Positions 6,838-14,110 of a stretch of DNA of 20,180 bases are shown here, one piece after another. The notes below the pieces were generated by a model. The model ran no database searches. It was given only the letters and a program-made list of their open reading frames with translations, and was not told the origin of the DNA. The stretch is taken from assembly GCA_019313105.1 (NCBI GenBank), contig JAFDBW010000269.1:1-20180 (forward strand). The letters are read 5' to 3'. Numbering within the stretch: position 1 is the stretch's first letter; each line of letters begins with the position of its first letter. Source of the stretch: Deltaproteobacteria bacterium (GTDB taxonomy: Bacteria > Desulfobacterota > Desulfuromonadia > Desulfuromonadales > BM103). The position numbers and the translations under genes are program-made.

Positions 6838-6870
6838 AACCGGGGGCACTTGCTTCAAGTGCCCCCGGTT
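6838..6870 (-). terminator. Strong hairpin terminator for the four-cysteine protein gene
   Basis: A perfect 14-bp stem (6838-6851 with 6857-6870) and a 5-base loop start five bases after the stop codon of the minus-strand gene at 6876. On the minus strand the stem is followed by TTTAGTTTT, a recognisable U-rich tail. On the plus strand no T run follows, so it is mainly a minus-strand terminator, though it could also stabilise the 3' end of the reductase transcript. Confidence 0.8.
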
Positions 6871-6875
6871 GAAGA

Positions 6876-7160
6876 CTACTTGTCGATACAGATCCAACCC
6901 CATTCACGCTGCTTTTGCACGAAATCCTGGGCTTTCTGTTCACAATAACCGGCTTCATTCTCAGCGGTCCAGAGCATTGTCGTGGTGCCATCTTTTTCAT
7001 AACGGACTTCGCAGGGGACTTTCGCCTCCTGGTCCTGGTAGACGACAGTGATGACGCGCTCTTCCTGCCCATACGTGCAAACGTAGGTTTCATCAGCAAT
7101 GGCAAAGCTGGCGATCATGCTCAAGACAATCGTCAGACAAAGGATGGTCAATCTTTTCAT
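6876..7160 (-). CDS. Small secreted four-cysteine protein, unknown function
   Basis: A 94-residue protein with a clear Sec signal peptide (MKR, hydrophobic core 4-20, cleavage after about SFAIA, residue 22). The mature part of about 72 residues has four cysteines (C28, C50, C73, C91), suitable for two periplasmic disulphides, and many aromatic and charged residues. I do not recognise a named family. AAGGAG lies seven bases before the ATG. It is the last gene before a strong terminator and follows dctM by 94 bases, so it may be transcribed from its own promoter or as the tail of the TRAP operon. A weak hairpin at 7217-7238 separates the two. Confidence 0.82.
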   Translation of the reverse strand: MKRLTILCLTIVLSMIASFAIADETYVCTYGQEERVITVVYQDQEAKVPCEVRYEKDGTTTMLWTAENEAGYCEQKAQDFVQKQREWGWICIDK

Positions 7161-7216
7161 TTCGGCAACTCCTTACGGTTGGGTTGGTTTTTGGTATCAA
7201 AGGGGCAGACGATATC

Positions 7217-7238
7217 GGGCGCTCCTACCGAGCGTCCC
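7217..7238 (-). terminator. Possible weak hairpin after dctM
   Basis: An 8-bp stem containing one G-U pair (left arm GGGCGCTC, right arm GAGCGTCC) with a 5-base loop lies 16 bases after the dctM stop. No T run follows on the minus strand, so it may be only an RNA-stabilising or attenuating structure. Confidence 0.3.
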
Positions 7239-7254
7239 CGCTGCCGCGATTAGA

Positions 7255-8589
7255 TCACTGGATCATCTTGTTCGGCAAATACAGCACCAGCTCCGGGAAA
7301 AACGTCAGCATCACCACCATCAGGATCATGATGATTAAAAACGGCAAGGTCGCCTTGATGATATTCACCACTGGTTCATAGGCAATCCCCTGGATGACGA
7401 ACAGGCTGAAGCCGACCGGCGGCGTGATCTGCGACAGCTCGACCATGATGACCAGGAAGATGCCGAACCAGAGGGCGTCGAAACCGGCACTGGTGACGAT
7501 CGGCAGCACGATCGGCAGGGTCATGACGACGATCGAGATGCCGTCGAGGATCATTCCCAGGATCAGGTACATGATGCCGAGCACGACCAGCAGCATGTAC
7601 GGCGACATGTTGAGGCTGACTATGTATTCGCTGATGCCACGGGCGATGCCGACAAAACCCACCACCTGGGCGAGAAAGGCTGCGCCGGCAATGATCAGGC
7701 AGATCATGGCGGTTGTCTGCACAGCCTGCAGCAGTGCTTCCTTGAAATTCTGCCAAGTGAGGTTGCGATAGGCCAGCGCCAGGATGAGTGCACCGAGCAC
7801 GCCGATGGCGGCGGCTTCGGTGGGCGTGGTGAACCCGAGGTAGATGCCGCCCAAAACGACAAACACCAGCAGCAGCACCGGCACCAGCTCTTTCAGCGAA
7901 GCGAGCTTATCGGAGGTACTGTAGGTCTCCTTGGCGGCCGGCACGATGCTCGGCTTCATCTTGGCACGCAGCATGATATAGAGCGAGTAGAAGGACGCCA
8001 GCAGCAGGCCCGGAATCACCCCGCCGATAAAGAGTTTGCCGATCGAGGTGTCAGAGAGTACGCCGTAGATGATCATGATCAGGCTCGGCGGGATCAGGAA
8101 ACCGAGCGTGCCCGCCCCGGCCAGCGAACCGATCGCCAGCGAGCGGTCGTAGCCGCGCCTGGAGAGCTCGTCGAGGGTGATCTTGCCGACTGTGGCGGTG
8201 GTGGCCGCGCTCGAACCGGAGACAGCGGCGAACAGGGAGCAGGCCACGACGTTGATGTGCAGCAGCCGCCCGGGGATGTTGGAGAGCCAGGGCACCAGGC
8301 CGTTGAGCAGGCGCGTCGAGATGGCTGTGCGGAAGAGAATCTCGCCCATCAGGATAAAGAGCGGCAGTGCAGTCAGCGACCAGGAGTTGAGGCTGTTCCA
8401 GCCGGAGTTGGCGACCAGGCCGCCGATCTTGTCCCAGATCGAGATGACCGGCGGCAGGTTGGTTTTGAACAGCAGCATGCCGGTCACGCCCACCGCGAAC
8501 AGCGAGAAACCGATCCAGAGTCCGGCCAGCAGGTAGACCAGCAGGAAAACGAACAACACCAGACTGAGTGTCAGGGGGTCGGAGATGAT
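7255..8589 (-). CDS. dctM: TRAP transporter large permease subunit (DctM family)
   Basis: The large membrane subunit of a tripartite ATP-independent periplasmic transporter, which moves an organic acid on a sodium or proton gradient. About 444 residues form some twelve hydrophobic segments with DctM-type sequence: NIPGRLLHINVVACSLFAAVSGSS in the middle, then GFLIPPSLIMIIYG, and ITPPVGFSLFVIQG near the end. The start is unusual. A perfect AAGGAGG (8595-8601) is followed after five bases by ATC ATC TCC GAC CCC in the family-expected position, but no ATG, GTG or TTG is there. The nearest canonical starts are a GTG at 8559, which cuts the first membrane segment, and an ATG at 8760, buried in dctQ with an unlikely N-terminus. 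I give the AUC position. It overlaps dctQ by 19 bp. Confidence 0.93.
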   Translation of the reverse strand: MISDPLTLSLVLFVFLLVYLLAGLWIGFSLFAVGVTGMLLFKTNLPPVISIWDKIGGLVANSGWNSLNSWSLTALPLFILMGEILFRTAISTRLLNGLVPWLSNIPGRLLHINVVACSLFAAVSGSSAATTATVGKITLDELSRRGYDRSLAIGSLAGAGTLGFLIPPSLIMIIYGVLSDTSIGKLFIGGVIPGLLLASFYSLYIMLRAKMKPSIVPAAKETYSTSDKLASLKELVPVLLLVFVVLGGIYLGFTTPTEAAAIGVLGALILALAYRNLTWQNFKEALLQAVQTTAMICLIIAGAAFLAQVVGFVGIARGISEYIVSLNMSPYMLLVVLGIMYLILGMILDGISIVVMTLPIVLPIVTSAGFDALWFGIFLVIMVELSQITPPVGFSLFVIQGIAYEPVVNIIKATLPFLIIMILMVVMLTFFPELVLYLPNKMIQ

Positions 8590-9065
8590 AAGAGCCTCCT
8601 TAAAGCGTGCGCCGCAACCTGCAGGGTCAAGAGCGTAAAACCGACCACGATCATGGTCTGCGGGATGTAGACCGGCGTCTCCGAGATCGAGTCGGCCCGC
8701 ATGTCGTAGCTGAAGGAATCGTAGACCATCAGCACCGCATGGTAGAGAAAGAAAGCGCACATCAGCAGCGCCGCCAGGGCCACCAGGATCTCCAGCACCC
8801 GGCCCGGCCAGCCGCTCAAGCGGCTAGTGAGGATATTGATGCGGATGTGACCGCCCTCGGCAAAGGTGTAGCTGAGCCCTAGCATGACCACCGTCACCAT
8901 CAGATAGCCGCTGTACTCGTCGGCGATAAGCGTCGAGCTTTGGAACAGGGAACGCGCCCCGATCTCAACCGAGATCAGGGCGACGATCACCAACATCGCC
9001 AGGGCGGACAGGTAGGCGCCGAAGCGGCAGCCCGTATCGATCCAACCCAGCAGCTTTTGTATCAT
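8571..9065 (-). CDS. dctQ: TRAP transporter small permease subunit (DctQ family)
   Basis: A 164-residue inner-membrane protein with four hydrophobic segments (about 15-40, 53-72, 88-112 and 133-152), as expected for the DctQ subunit that bridges the periplasmic binding protein and DctM. The loop AEGGHIRINILTSRL (69-83) is the typical DctQ signature between the second and third segments. Its ATG overlaps the dctP stop by 4 bp (ATGA), implying translational coupling, and its 3' end overlaps the start region of dctM. The order dctP-dctQ-dctM is the standard TRAP operon order. Substrate cannot be read from this subunit. Confidence 0.95.
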   Translation of the reverse strand: MIQKLLGWIDTGCRFGAYLSALAMLVIVALISVEIGARSLFQSSTLIADEYSGYLMVTVVMLGLSYTFAEGGHIRINILTSRLSGWPGRVLEILVALAALLMCAFFLYHAVLMVYDSFSYDMRADSISETPVYIPQTMIVVGFTLLTLQVAAHALRRLLSSPTP

Positions 9066-10036
9066 TTGGTGTACTTGTCCAGCAGGGCCTTGACCTCGTC
9101 GCTGGAACTGCCTCTGAACTCGTTGATCAGGGTCGCCGCAGCCTTGTCGAGGTCGGCAGAGAGTTCGGCCGAGACGTCGGAGACGGCAATGCCGTTCTCC
9201 TCGATCACCTTAATGGAGTCGACGTGGCGCTGCTCGGAAGCGGCCCACTGGCTGGCCTCGACTTCAGCGGCGGCCTTGAGCACGGCGTCCTGCTGAGACT
9301 TGTTGAGTGATCTCCAGTAGTCGTTGTTGATGGTGACCATGTTAAGTGGGAAGGCGTAGTTGATAGGCTTGAAGGCACCGAGGACTTCCCAGAACTTGCC
9401 GTTCTTGGTCGATTCCGCGGAGGTCAGTACCGAGTCGATCATGCCCGTGCGCAGTGATGAGTAAACCTCGCCCCAGGGCAGCGATACCGGGGAGGCGCCG
9501 AGAATCCGCAGGAACTCAGCGCCGTTCTTGTCGTAGGTGCGGGTCTTGAGGTTGCTCAGGTCGGCCTTGACGTTGACCGGGTTCTTGGTGACCAGGCCGC
9601 TGGGCGGCCAGGGTGCGGCATAGAGGAACTTCTGCCCCCATTTTTCGGCACCCTTTTCATAGAGCGCCCGGGAATCGTCGTAGAGGTTGCGAGCCTTGGA
9701 GAAATCGGGGACCAGGCGCGGCAGTGAGCTGATACCGAAGGTGTGTTCGCTGCCGGCCACCACGCCCATCAGGATATCCGACATCGGTACCTGGGCGTCC
9801 TTGACAACCTTGAGCAGTTCGGGCCCCTTAAAGCCGAGGCTGCCGCCGGCATGGACGGTGATCTCGACCGTGCCGTCGGAGTACTTTTTCACCAGCTCGG
9901 CGAATTCCATCGCACCTTGGGTGTGGAAGCTGGTAGCACCGTAGCTGGCGTGCAAGTCCATCTTGAAGACATCTGCGTACGCCGGCAGGGCGACAATCAA
10001 TACAGCGGTCAGCATAACAAGTGTTTTTCTCAGCAT
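9062..10036 (-). CDS. dctP: TRAP transporter substrate-binding protein (DctP family)
   Basis: A 324-residue periplasmic solute-binding protein. A signal peptide (MLRKTLVMLTAVLIVALPAYA) is followed by a DctP-type fold. LSNLKTRTYDKNG (about 160-172) holds R166, the arginine that in this family usually makes the salt bridge with the ligand carboxylate, and W143 and W210 lie near the ligand pocket in typical members. I chose the ATG at 10036 because GAGGAGG lies seven bases upstream and the signal peptide begins there; the longer frame to 10096 adds a charged, non-leader N-terminus. The neighbouring pxp genes suggest an organic acid such as 5-oxoproline or a related cyclic or keto acid as ligand, by inference. 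A 199-base gap separates it from pxpA, so it may have its own promoter. Confidence 0.95.
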   Translation of the reverse strand: MLRKTLVMLTAVLIVALPAYADVFKMDLHASYGATSFHTQGAMEFAELVKKYSDGTVEITVHAGGSLGFKGPELLKVVKDAQVPMSDILMGVVAGSEHTFGISSLPRLVPDFSKARNLYDDSRALYEKGAEKWGQKFLYAAPWPPSGLVTKNPVNVKADLSNLKTRTYDKNGAEFLRILGASPVSLPWGEVYSSLRTGMIDSVLTSAESTKNGKFWEVLGAFKPINYAFPLNMVTINNDYWRSLNKSQQDAVLKAAAEVEASQWAASEQRHVDSIKVIEENGIAVSDVSAELSADLDKAAATLINEFRGSSSDEVKALLDKYTK

Positions 10037-10096
10037 TGAATCCTCCTCTGTATCTCGTTTTGTGGTTATGTTGCGATCCTGGTCCGGCGGCGGCAC

Positions 10097-10108
10097 GGCG
10101 CCGGCGCC
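10097..10108. promoter_or_regulatory. 12-bp perfect palindrome in the dctP leader
   Basis: GGCGCCGGCGCC is self-complementary and lies 60 bp upstream of the dctP ATG in the 199-bp spacer after pxpA. It could be an operator, but a GC-only palindrome can arise by chance in this composition. Confidence 0.25.
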
Positions 10109-10235
10109 TGTCTTGTTGCCGGTAAAGGATGCGGTGCTACGATCAGACTATGTTACCTTGGAAACAAAAACTTTATCATAATTATCGACAACCGGGGCGC
10201 CCTTGATTAAAAAAGCCTGAGCCCCCTGTCTGCGG

Positions 10236-11012
10236 TCAACCCAGCTGGTCACGCATCCCTGGGAGGGTGGCCACGGTGCAGCCCAACTCCTCTACGCAGC
10301 GCCGCACCTGGGCAGCATTGTCGGCGGCCAGCTCGTTGTCGCCGTGGACGCAGACGCTGTGGAACGGGGTCGGCAAAAACTGGTCGTTGATGCTGACCAC
10401 CCCGCCCCGTTCAACCATGCGGCGGATGTTGGCGACGCAGTCTTCCGGTTTGTGCAACACGGCACCTGTTTGGCGGCGCGACAACAGGTGGCCGGCGTCG
10501 GTATAGGCACGGTCGGCAAACACCTCCAGGGCGACCGGCAAACCGGCCTCCTGGCCAGCTTTTGCCAGCTCGGAAAAGACCGGCGCCAACAGGATCATCT
10601 CCGGGTCGTAGGCGCGCACCGCCTCGGCGATGGCACGAGCGATATCGGCGTCCTCGCAAGCCATATTGTTGAGCGCGCCGTGCGGTTTGGTGTGGGTCAC
10701 ATGCAAGCCGGCGGCGCGGGCGATGCCGTCAAGCGCCCCAATCTGGTAGAGTGTGATCGCCTTAAGCTCATCCGGCTGGATGTGCATGACACGACGGCCA
10801 AATCCCTGCAGATCCGGGTACGAGGGGTGAGCACCGACACTGACCCCTTCTGCCTTGGCCATCGCCAGGGTTTCGGTCATCACCCAGGGGTCACCGGCGT
10901 GGAAGCCGCTCGCCACGTTGGCCGAGGTGACCACCTTGAGCAACAGGTTGTCATGGCCTATCCGGTAAGCGCCGAAACCTTCGCCCATGTCTGCATTAAG
11001 ATTGATCTTCAT
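10236..11012 (-). CDS. pxpA: 5-oxoprolinase subunit A (LamB/YcsF family)
   Basis: A 258-residue protein of the LamB/YcsF family, the subunit that with PxpB and PxpC converts 5-oxo-L-proline plus ATP to L-glutamate in the cytoplasm. Visible family blocks are NLNADMGEGFG at 4-14, SANVASGFHAGDP at 30-42, GVSVGAHPSYPDLQGFGRR at 56-74, THTKPHGALNNM at 105-116, EVFADRAYTDAGHLLSR near 163-179 and VCVHGDNELA near 221-230. Two usual family residues differ: ANIACGFHAGD appears as ANVASGFHAGD, and KPHGALYN as KPHGALNN. AGGGAGA precedes the ATG. It lies 69 bp after pxpC and is the last pxp gene before the TRAP genes. Confidence 0.95.
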   Translation of the reverse strand: MKINLNADMGEGFGAYRIGHDNLLLKVVTSANVASGFHAGDPWVMTETLAMAKAEGVSVGAHPSYPDLQGFGRRVMHIQPDELKAITLYQIGALDGIARAAGLHVTHTKPHGALNNMACEDADIARAIAEAVRAYDPEMILLAPVFSELAKAGQEAGLPVALEVFADRAYTDAGHLLSRRQTGAVLHKPEDCVANIRRMVERGGVVSINDQFLPTPFHSVCVHGDNELAADNAAQVRRCVEELGCTVATLPGMRDQLG

Positions 11013-11081
11013 CCGCGTTCTCCCTGTTGGTATTGATCAGAGACAAAACCTGTCTTTTCTCTATGTCCGTGCATCCCTTTT

Positions 11082-12107
11082 TCAGCTCAGCAGGTCGGCG
11101 AAGGGTTCGCAGACGGTCGGCAACGGCTCGATCGCCTCGAGCCGGGTGGCAAAAGCGGCCCGGCTGGCGCGCAGGATGTCTTCGCCCTCTTCAACCGTAA
11201 CAGCGGCGAAGCGCAGCTTCGCACCTGGCATCATGGTGGCCAGCGCCGGCAGGTCCGCGCTGATGACGGTGGCAATCTTCGGGTAACCGCCGACGGTCGG
11301 ACCGTCGGCCAGCAGTACAATCGGCGCACCACTGCCGGGCACCTGGATAGCGCCGGGCACCAGTCCGTCGGAGATGATCTCAGCGCCCTTGTCGGGGTCG
11401 TGTTCGAGGCGCGGGCCGGCCAGCCGACACCCCATGCGGTCGGAGTCGTGGCTAATGCGGTAGACCTCGCTGAGCAGGAGCTGATGCGCCGACCGGGTAA
11501 AATAGTCTTCCTGCGGGCCCATGATCAAGCGGATTGTCCTCGGCGGGCGACCGTCGGGTGGCGACTCAACACGATCAGCGACGAAGTTGACCACAGGCAG
11601 GTGGTGGTTGCAGCCCGCGTCCGCTGTCGCAACCACCGACAGGACCGACCCGGCACGCAGCAGATCGCCGTTGAGACCGCCGAAGCCGGCGCGTAGGTAG
11701 GTGGATCGGCTGCCCATCACCACCGGCAGGTCAAAGCCACCGTAGACCGCAACGTAGCCGACCTTGCCGGAGTTGACCCGGCCTATCTGCAGGGTATCGC
11801 CCGGCAGAAGATTTACACTGCGCCCGGACCGGAAGACGCGACGCCGAGTGTCGCGCTGCAGGTCAAGCAGGCAGTCGCCGACCACGGCTAGGCGCAGTAC
11901 CCCCTCGGTCAACTGCAGGGTCAACCCGTTCTGGAAAAACTCCAGCACCGCCGAATCGAGAGGGTTGCCGGCCAGAGCGTTGGCGAGCTTTGCGGCCTCG
12001 GGGTTAAGCACCCCGGACCAGGGCACACCGAAACGGCGGAAACCGAAACGCCCCGCGTCCTGGATGCTGGCAAACAGGCCCGGGTTAACCACTTTCAACT
12101 CAGGCAT
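11082..12107 (-). CDS. pxpC: 5-oxoprolinase subunit C (biotin-dependent carboxyltransferase-like)
   Basis: A 341-residue member of the KipA/AHS2 family (urea amidolyase-related domain). It starts with the family pattern VVNPGLFASIQDAGRFGFRR (6-25) and contains VMGSRSTYLRAGFGGLNG (130-147), the LIMGPQEDYF block, SDRMGCRLAGPRL, DGLVPGAIQVPGSGAPIVL and GPTVGGYPKIATVI. All are expected in PxpC, which pairs with PxpB to form part of the ATP-dependent 5-oxoprolinase. GGGGAG precedes the ATG, and the start overlaps the pxpB stop by 8 bp, so the pair is translationally coupled. The order pxpB-pxpC-pxpA matches many bacterial pxp operons. Confidence 0.95.
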   Translation of the reverse strand: MPELKVVNPGLFASIQDAGRFGFRRFGVPWSGVLNPEAAKLANALAGNPLDSAVLEFFQNGLTLQLTEGVLRLAVVGDCLLDLQRDTRRRVFRSGRSVNLLPGDTLQIGRVNSGKVGYVAVYGGFDLPVVMGSRSTYLRAGFGGLNGDLLRAGSVLSVVATADAGCNHHLPVVNFVADRVESPPDGRPPRTIRLIMGPQEDYFTRSAHQLLLSEVYRISHDSDRMGCRLAGPRLEHDPDKGAEIISDGLVPGAIQVPGSGAPIVLLADGPTVGGYPKIATVISADLPALATMMPGAKLRFAAVTVEEGEDILRASRAAFATRLEAIEPLPTVCEPFADLLS

Positions 12108-12852
12108 GCGACTCCCCTTCCCTGGACAAAAACGACTTTAGATCGAGTGTCCCGGCCGTAGTCGCGCTCTCCAGTCGTTGATACTCGGCCACCGTGATCT
12201 GGTTGAAGACGACCAGGTCGCCCTGGGCAAGCAGCGCCGGCTGACTGCGCTGCGCATCGAACAGTGGCAGCGGGCAGCGGCCGAGCAACTGCCAGCCGCC
12301 CGGGCTCTGCCAGGGGTAGATTGCGGTCTGCAGCCCGGTGATCGCCACGGCCCCCTTCGGCACCCGCACGCGCGGGTCGTGACGGCGCGGCATCTGCAAC
12401 GCCGGGTCGAGGTCTCCCATGTAGGGGAACCCAGGCAGAAAACCGATCATGTAGACGGTATAGGCGCGGCCGGCGTGCAGAGCGACGACCTCCGCAGGGG
12501 TCAGCTCTCTGGCCTGGGCGACGGTCTCGAGGTCGGGGCCGTACTCCGGATCGTAACAGACCGGCAGCTGCCACCTGCGCAGCGACGGGCCGGCCAAATC
12601 AAGGTGATCGTCGAGCAGCGGCAGCATCTGCTCAGTAAGCTGCCGGCGCGGCAGGGACAACGGGTCAAAAATCACCGTCAGGGAGCGGTAGGTAGGAACG
12701 ATCTCAACAACCCCCTGCAGACGCCCCGCACCGATCTCATCCTGGAGGCGCCGGTCGACGCGCGTCACTCGCGCGGCCGTCTCCCGATCGATGGTGTCAC
12801 CGAACTCGAGGACCAGGCCAGTATCGCCCTGTACAAGAAAACGCACCTGCAT
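12100..12852 (-). CDS. pxpB: 5-oxoprolinase subunit B (KipI/AHS1 family)
   Basis: A 250-residue KipI/AHS1 family protein. Its C-terminal half holds the characteristic order YMIGFLPGFPYMGDL (132-146), MPRRHDPRVRVPKGAV and TAIYPWQSPGGWQLLGRCP (175-193). With PxpC and PxpA it forms the ATP-dependent 5-oxoprolinase. GAAGGG is placed before the ATG at 12852. It is the first of the three pxp genes and lies 155 bp downstream of the DapA-like gene, a spacer that holds a possible promoter. In Bacillus, KipI and KipA were first described as sporulation kinase regulators, but the three-gene set here argues for the metabolic role. Confidence 0.95.
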   Translation of the reverse strand: MQVRFLVQGDTGLVLEFGDTIDRETAARVTRVDRRLQDEIGAGRLQGVVEIVPTYRSLTVIFDPLSLPRRQLTEQMLPLLDDHLDLAGPSLRRWQLPVCYDPEYGPDLETVAQARELTPAEVVALHAGRAYTVYMIGFLPGFPYMGDLDPALQMPRRHDPRVRVPKGAVAITGLQTAIYPWQSPGGWQLLGRCPLPLFDAQRSQPALLAQGDLVVFNQITVAEYQRLESATTAGTLDLKSFLSREGESHA

Positions 12853-12920
12853 CTTAAACCCTTCGCTGGCGTCGCTTGAAAACGGCGCAGGAGAGCCGCC
12901 TGATTCAAGATAACATAAGG

Positions 12921-12950
12921 AAAATACTTTTTCTAACCACCATTCTTCAA
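12921..12950 (-). promoter_or_regulatory. Possible sigma-70-type promoter for pxpBCA
   Basis: On the minus strand TTGAAG (12945-12950) and TATTTT (12921-12926) are separated by 18 bases in an AT-rich patch of the otherwise GC-rich spacer. Both hexamers are imperfect. Confidence 0.3.
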
Positions 12951-13007
12951 TCGGTCGATAGACTTCTTATGCGCCTCCAAAGCGCTTTGTTTGCCTGCTC
13001 CCGCATC

Positions 13008-13934
13008 TCAATCGGCGTTGAGACCGGGCATGGCAAAGCCGAGCGCGTCGAGCCCCTGGTCGAGGGCCTGCACCTGCGCCGCGTCAAGTTCGACCAGCGG
13101 CGGACGGACAGTTTCCCAGGCCGGGTCGTTGCGGTAGCGGGCCAACACTGCCTTCAGCGAGGGGAGTAGCGCGGCTCGTTCAACCACGCTGCGCACAGCA
13201 TCCAGGCGCTGCTGTTGTTCGCCGGCATCGGCCTCCTGCCAGCAACGGAACAGCCGGTCGATCGCCGCGGGATTGACGTTGGCGGTGGCGGAGATGCAGC
13301 CGGCGCCGCCATGCTGCATGTTGGCCAGCAGGAGCGTCTCGCTGCCGACAAACACGTCGAAGCCGGAGTCGGCAAAGTTATCGAGCATGGTCCTGGTGTT
13401 GGTCCAGTCGCCGGAACTGTCCTTCATACCGGCGATCACGCCGGGGTAGCGGGCCAGCAGCCGCTCGACCAGGCCGGGGCTGAAGCCGACCATGGCCACC
13501 GGCGGGATATGGTAGAGATAGATGCGCAGCCGCGAATCGCCGACCCGTTGCACAATTTCGCTGAAAAAGCGGAACAGTCCTTCCTCGGAGACATTCTTGT
13601 AGTAGAACGGTGGCAGCATCAGGACGCCGGCGCAACCGGCGCTGGTTGCGCGTTCGGTCAGCTTCACGGCCTCGGTCAGCGCGCAGCTGCCGGTACCCGG
13701 CATCATGCGGGCCGGATCGATCCCGGATTCAAGCAGGAACTCGAGCAGCGCCAGGCGCTCGTCGAGCGACAGCGAGTTGGCTTCGCTGTTGGTGCCGAAC
13801 ACGGCCAGCCCGCTGCCCTGCGCCAGCAGCCAGCGGCAGTGGGCAAGGAAGCGCTGCGGATCCGGAGCCAGCTCTTGGCTAAACGGTGTCACGACCGGGG
13901 CCAGTACACCGTGGATGCGTTGTTGCTCTGTCAT
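13008..13934 (-). CDS. DapA/N-acetylneuraminate lyase superfamily protein
   Basis: A 308-residue Schiff-base TIM-barrel lyase or dehydratase of the DapA superfamily. It retains the family tyrosine (Y141 in YLYHIPPV) and the Schiff-base lysine (K171 in GMKDSSGDW). The GTTGE/GSTGE loop is GTNSE (47-51), and the arginine that follows the YN.P motif in true dihydrodipicolinate synthase is missing. It is therefore unlikely to be DapA of lysine synthesis and more likely acts on another 2-oxo acid in catabolism. I chose the ATG at 13934, preceded by GGGAGAG; the frame extends to an upstream ATG at 13973 with no ribosome site. It sits at the head of the pxpBCA-TRAP block on the same strand. Exact substrate unknown. 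Confidence 0.88.
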   Translation of the reverse strand: MTEQQRIHGVLAPVVTPFSQELAPDPQRFLAHCRWLLAQGSGLAVFGTNSEANSLSLDERLALLEFLLESGIDPARMMPGTGSCALTEAVKLTERATSAGCAGVLMLPPFYYKNVSEEGLFRFFSEIVQRVGDSRLRIYLYHIPPVAMVGFSPGLVERLLARYPGVIAGMKDSSGDWTNTRTMLDNFADSGFDVFVGSETLLLANMQHGGAGCISATANVNPAAIDRLFRCWQEADAGEQQQRLDAVRSVVERAALLPSLKAVLARYRNDPAWETVRPPLVELDAAQVQALDQGLDALGFAMPGLNAD

Positions 13935-13988
13935 GGAGTTCTCTCCCTGGTGAACAGTTAGTTGGGTGACCATCGACCTTGATTAGAA

Positions 13989-13997
13989 TTTATAGCA
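13989..13997 (-). promoter_or_regulatory. Possible extended -10 promoter for the DapA-like gene
   Basis: On the minus strand TGCTATAAA fits the extended -10 pattern (TGn before a TATAAT-like hexamer), 55 bp upstream of the chosen ATG. No matching -35 is obvious. Confidence 0.35.
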
Positions 13998-14017
13998 TGT
14001 TTTGCGTGTCCCGCTCT

Positions 14018-14046
14018 TTGACAAACGTGGCTATGGACAAGATGCT
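14018..14046 (+). promoter_or_regulatory. Possible promoter upstream of the exported methyltransferase
   Basis: A perfect TTGACA (14018-14023) is followed after 17 bases by GATGCT, a poor -10. TATACT at 14078-14083 is a better -10 hexamer but lacks a -35. One of these may drive the operon. Confidence 0.25.
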
Positions 14047-14110
14047 GCCCCGGCCCCTCCGCCTGGCGCTTCTTTGCTATACTTACAGAATACTCCCGAG
14101 GGAGGTCGAC

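Noticed and set aside
10205..10235. T-run (TTTTTT on the minus strand) after pxpA as a terminator
   Set aside because: The preceding GC-rich sequence does not form a convincing stem.
13979..14110. N-terminal extension of the methyltransferase
   Set aside because: It begins with a TTG without a ribosome site; the ATG at 14111 has GAGGGAGG and begins the leader peptide.
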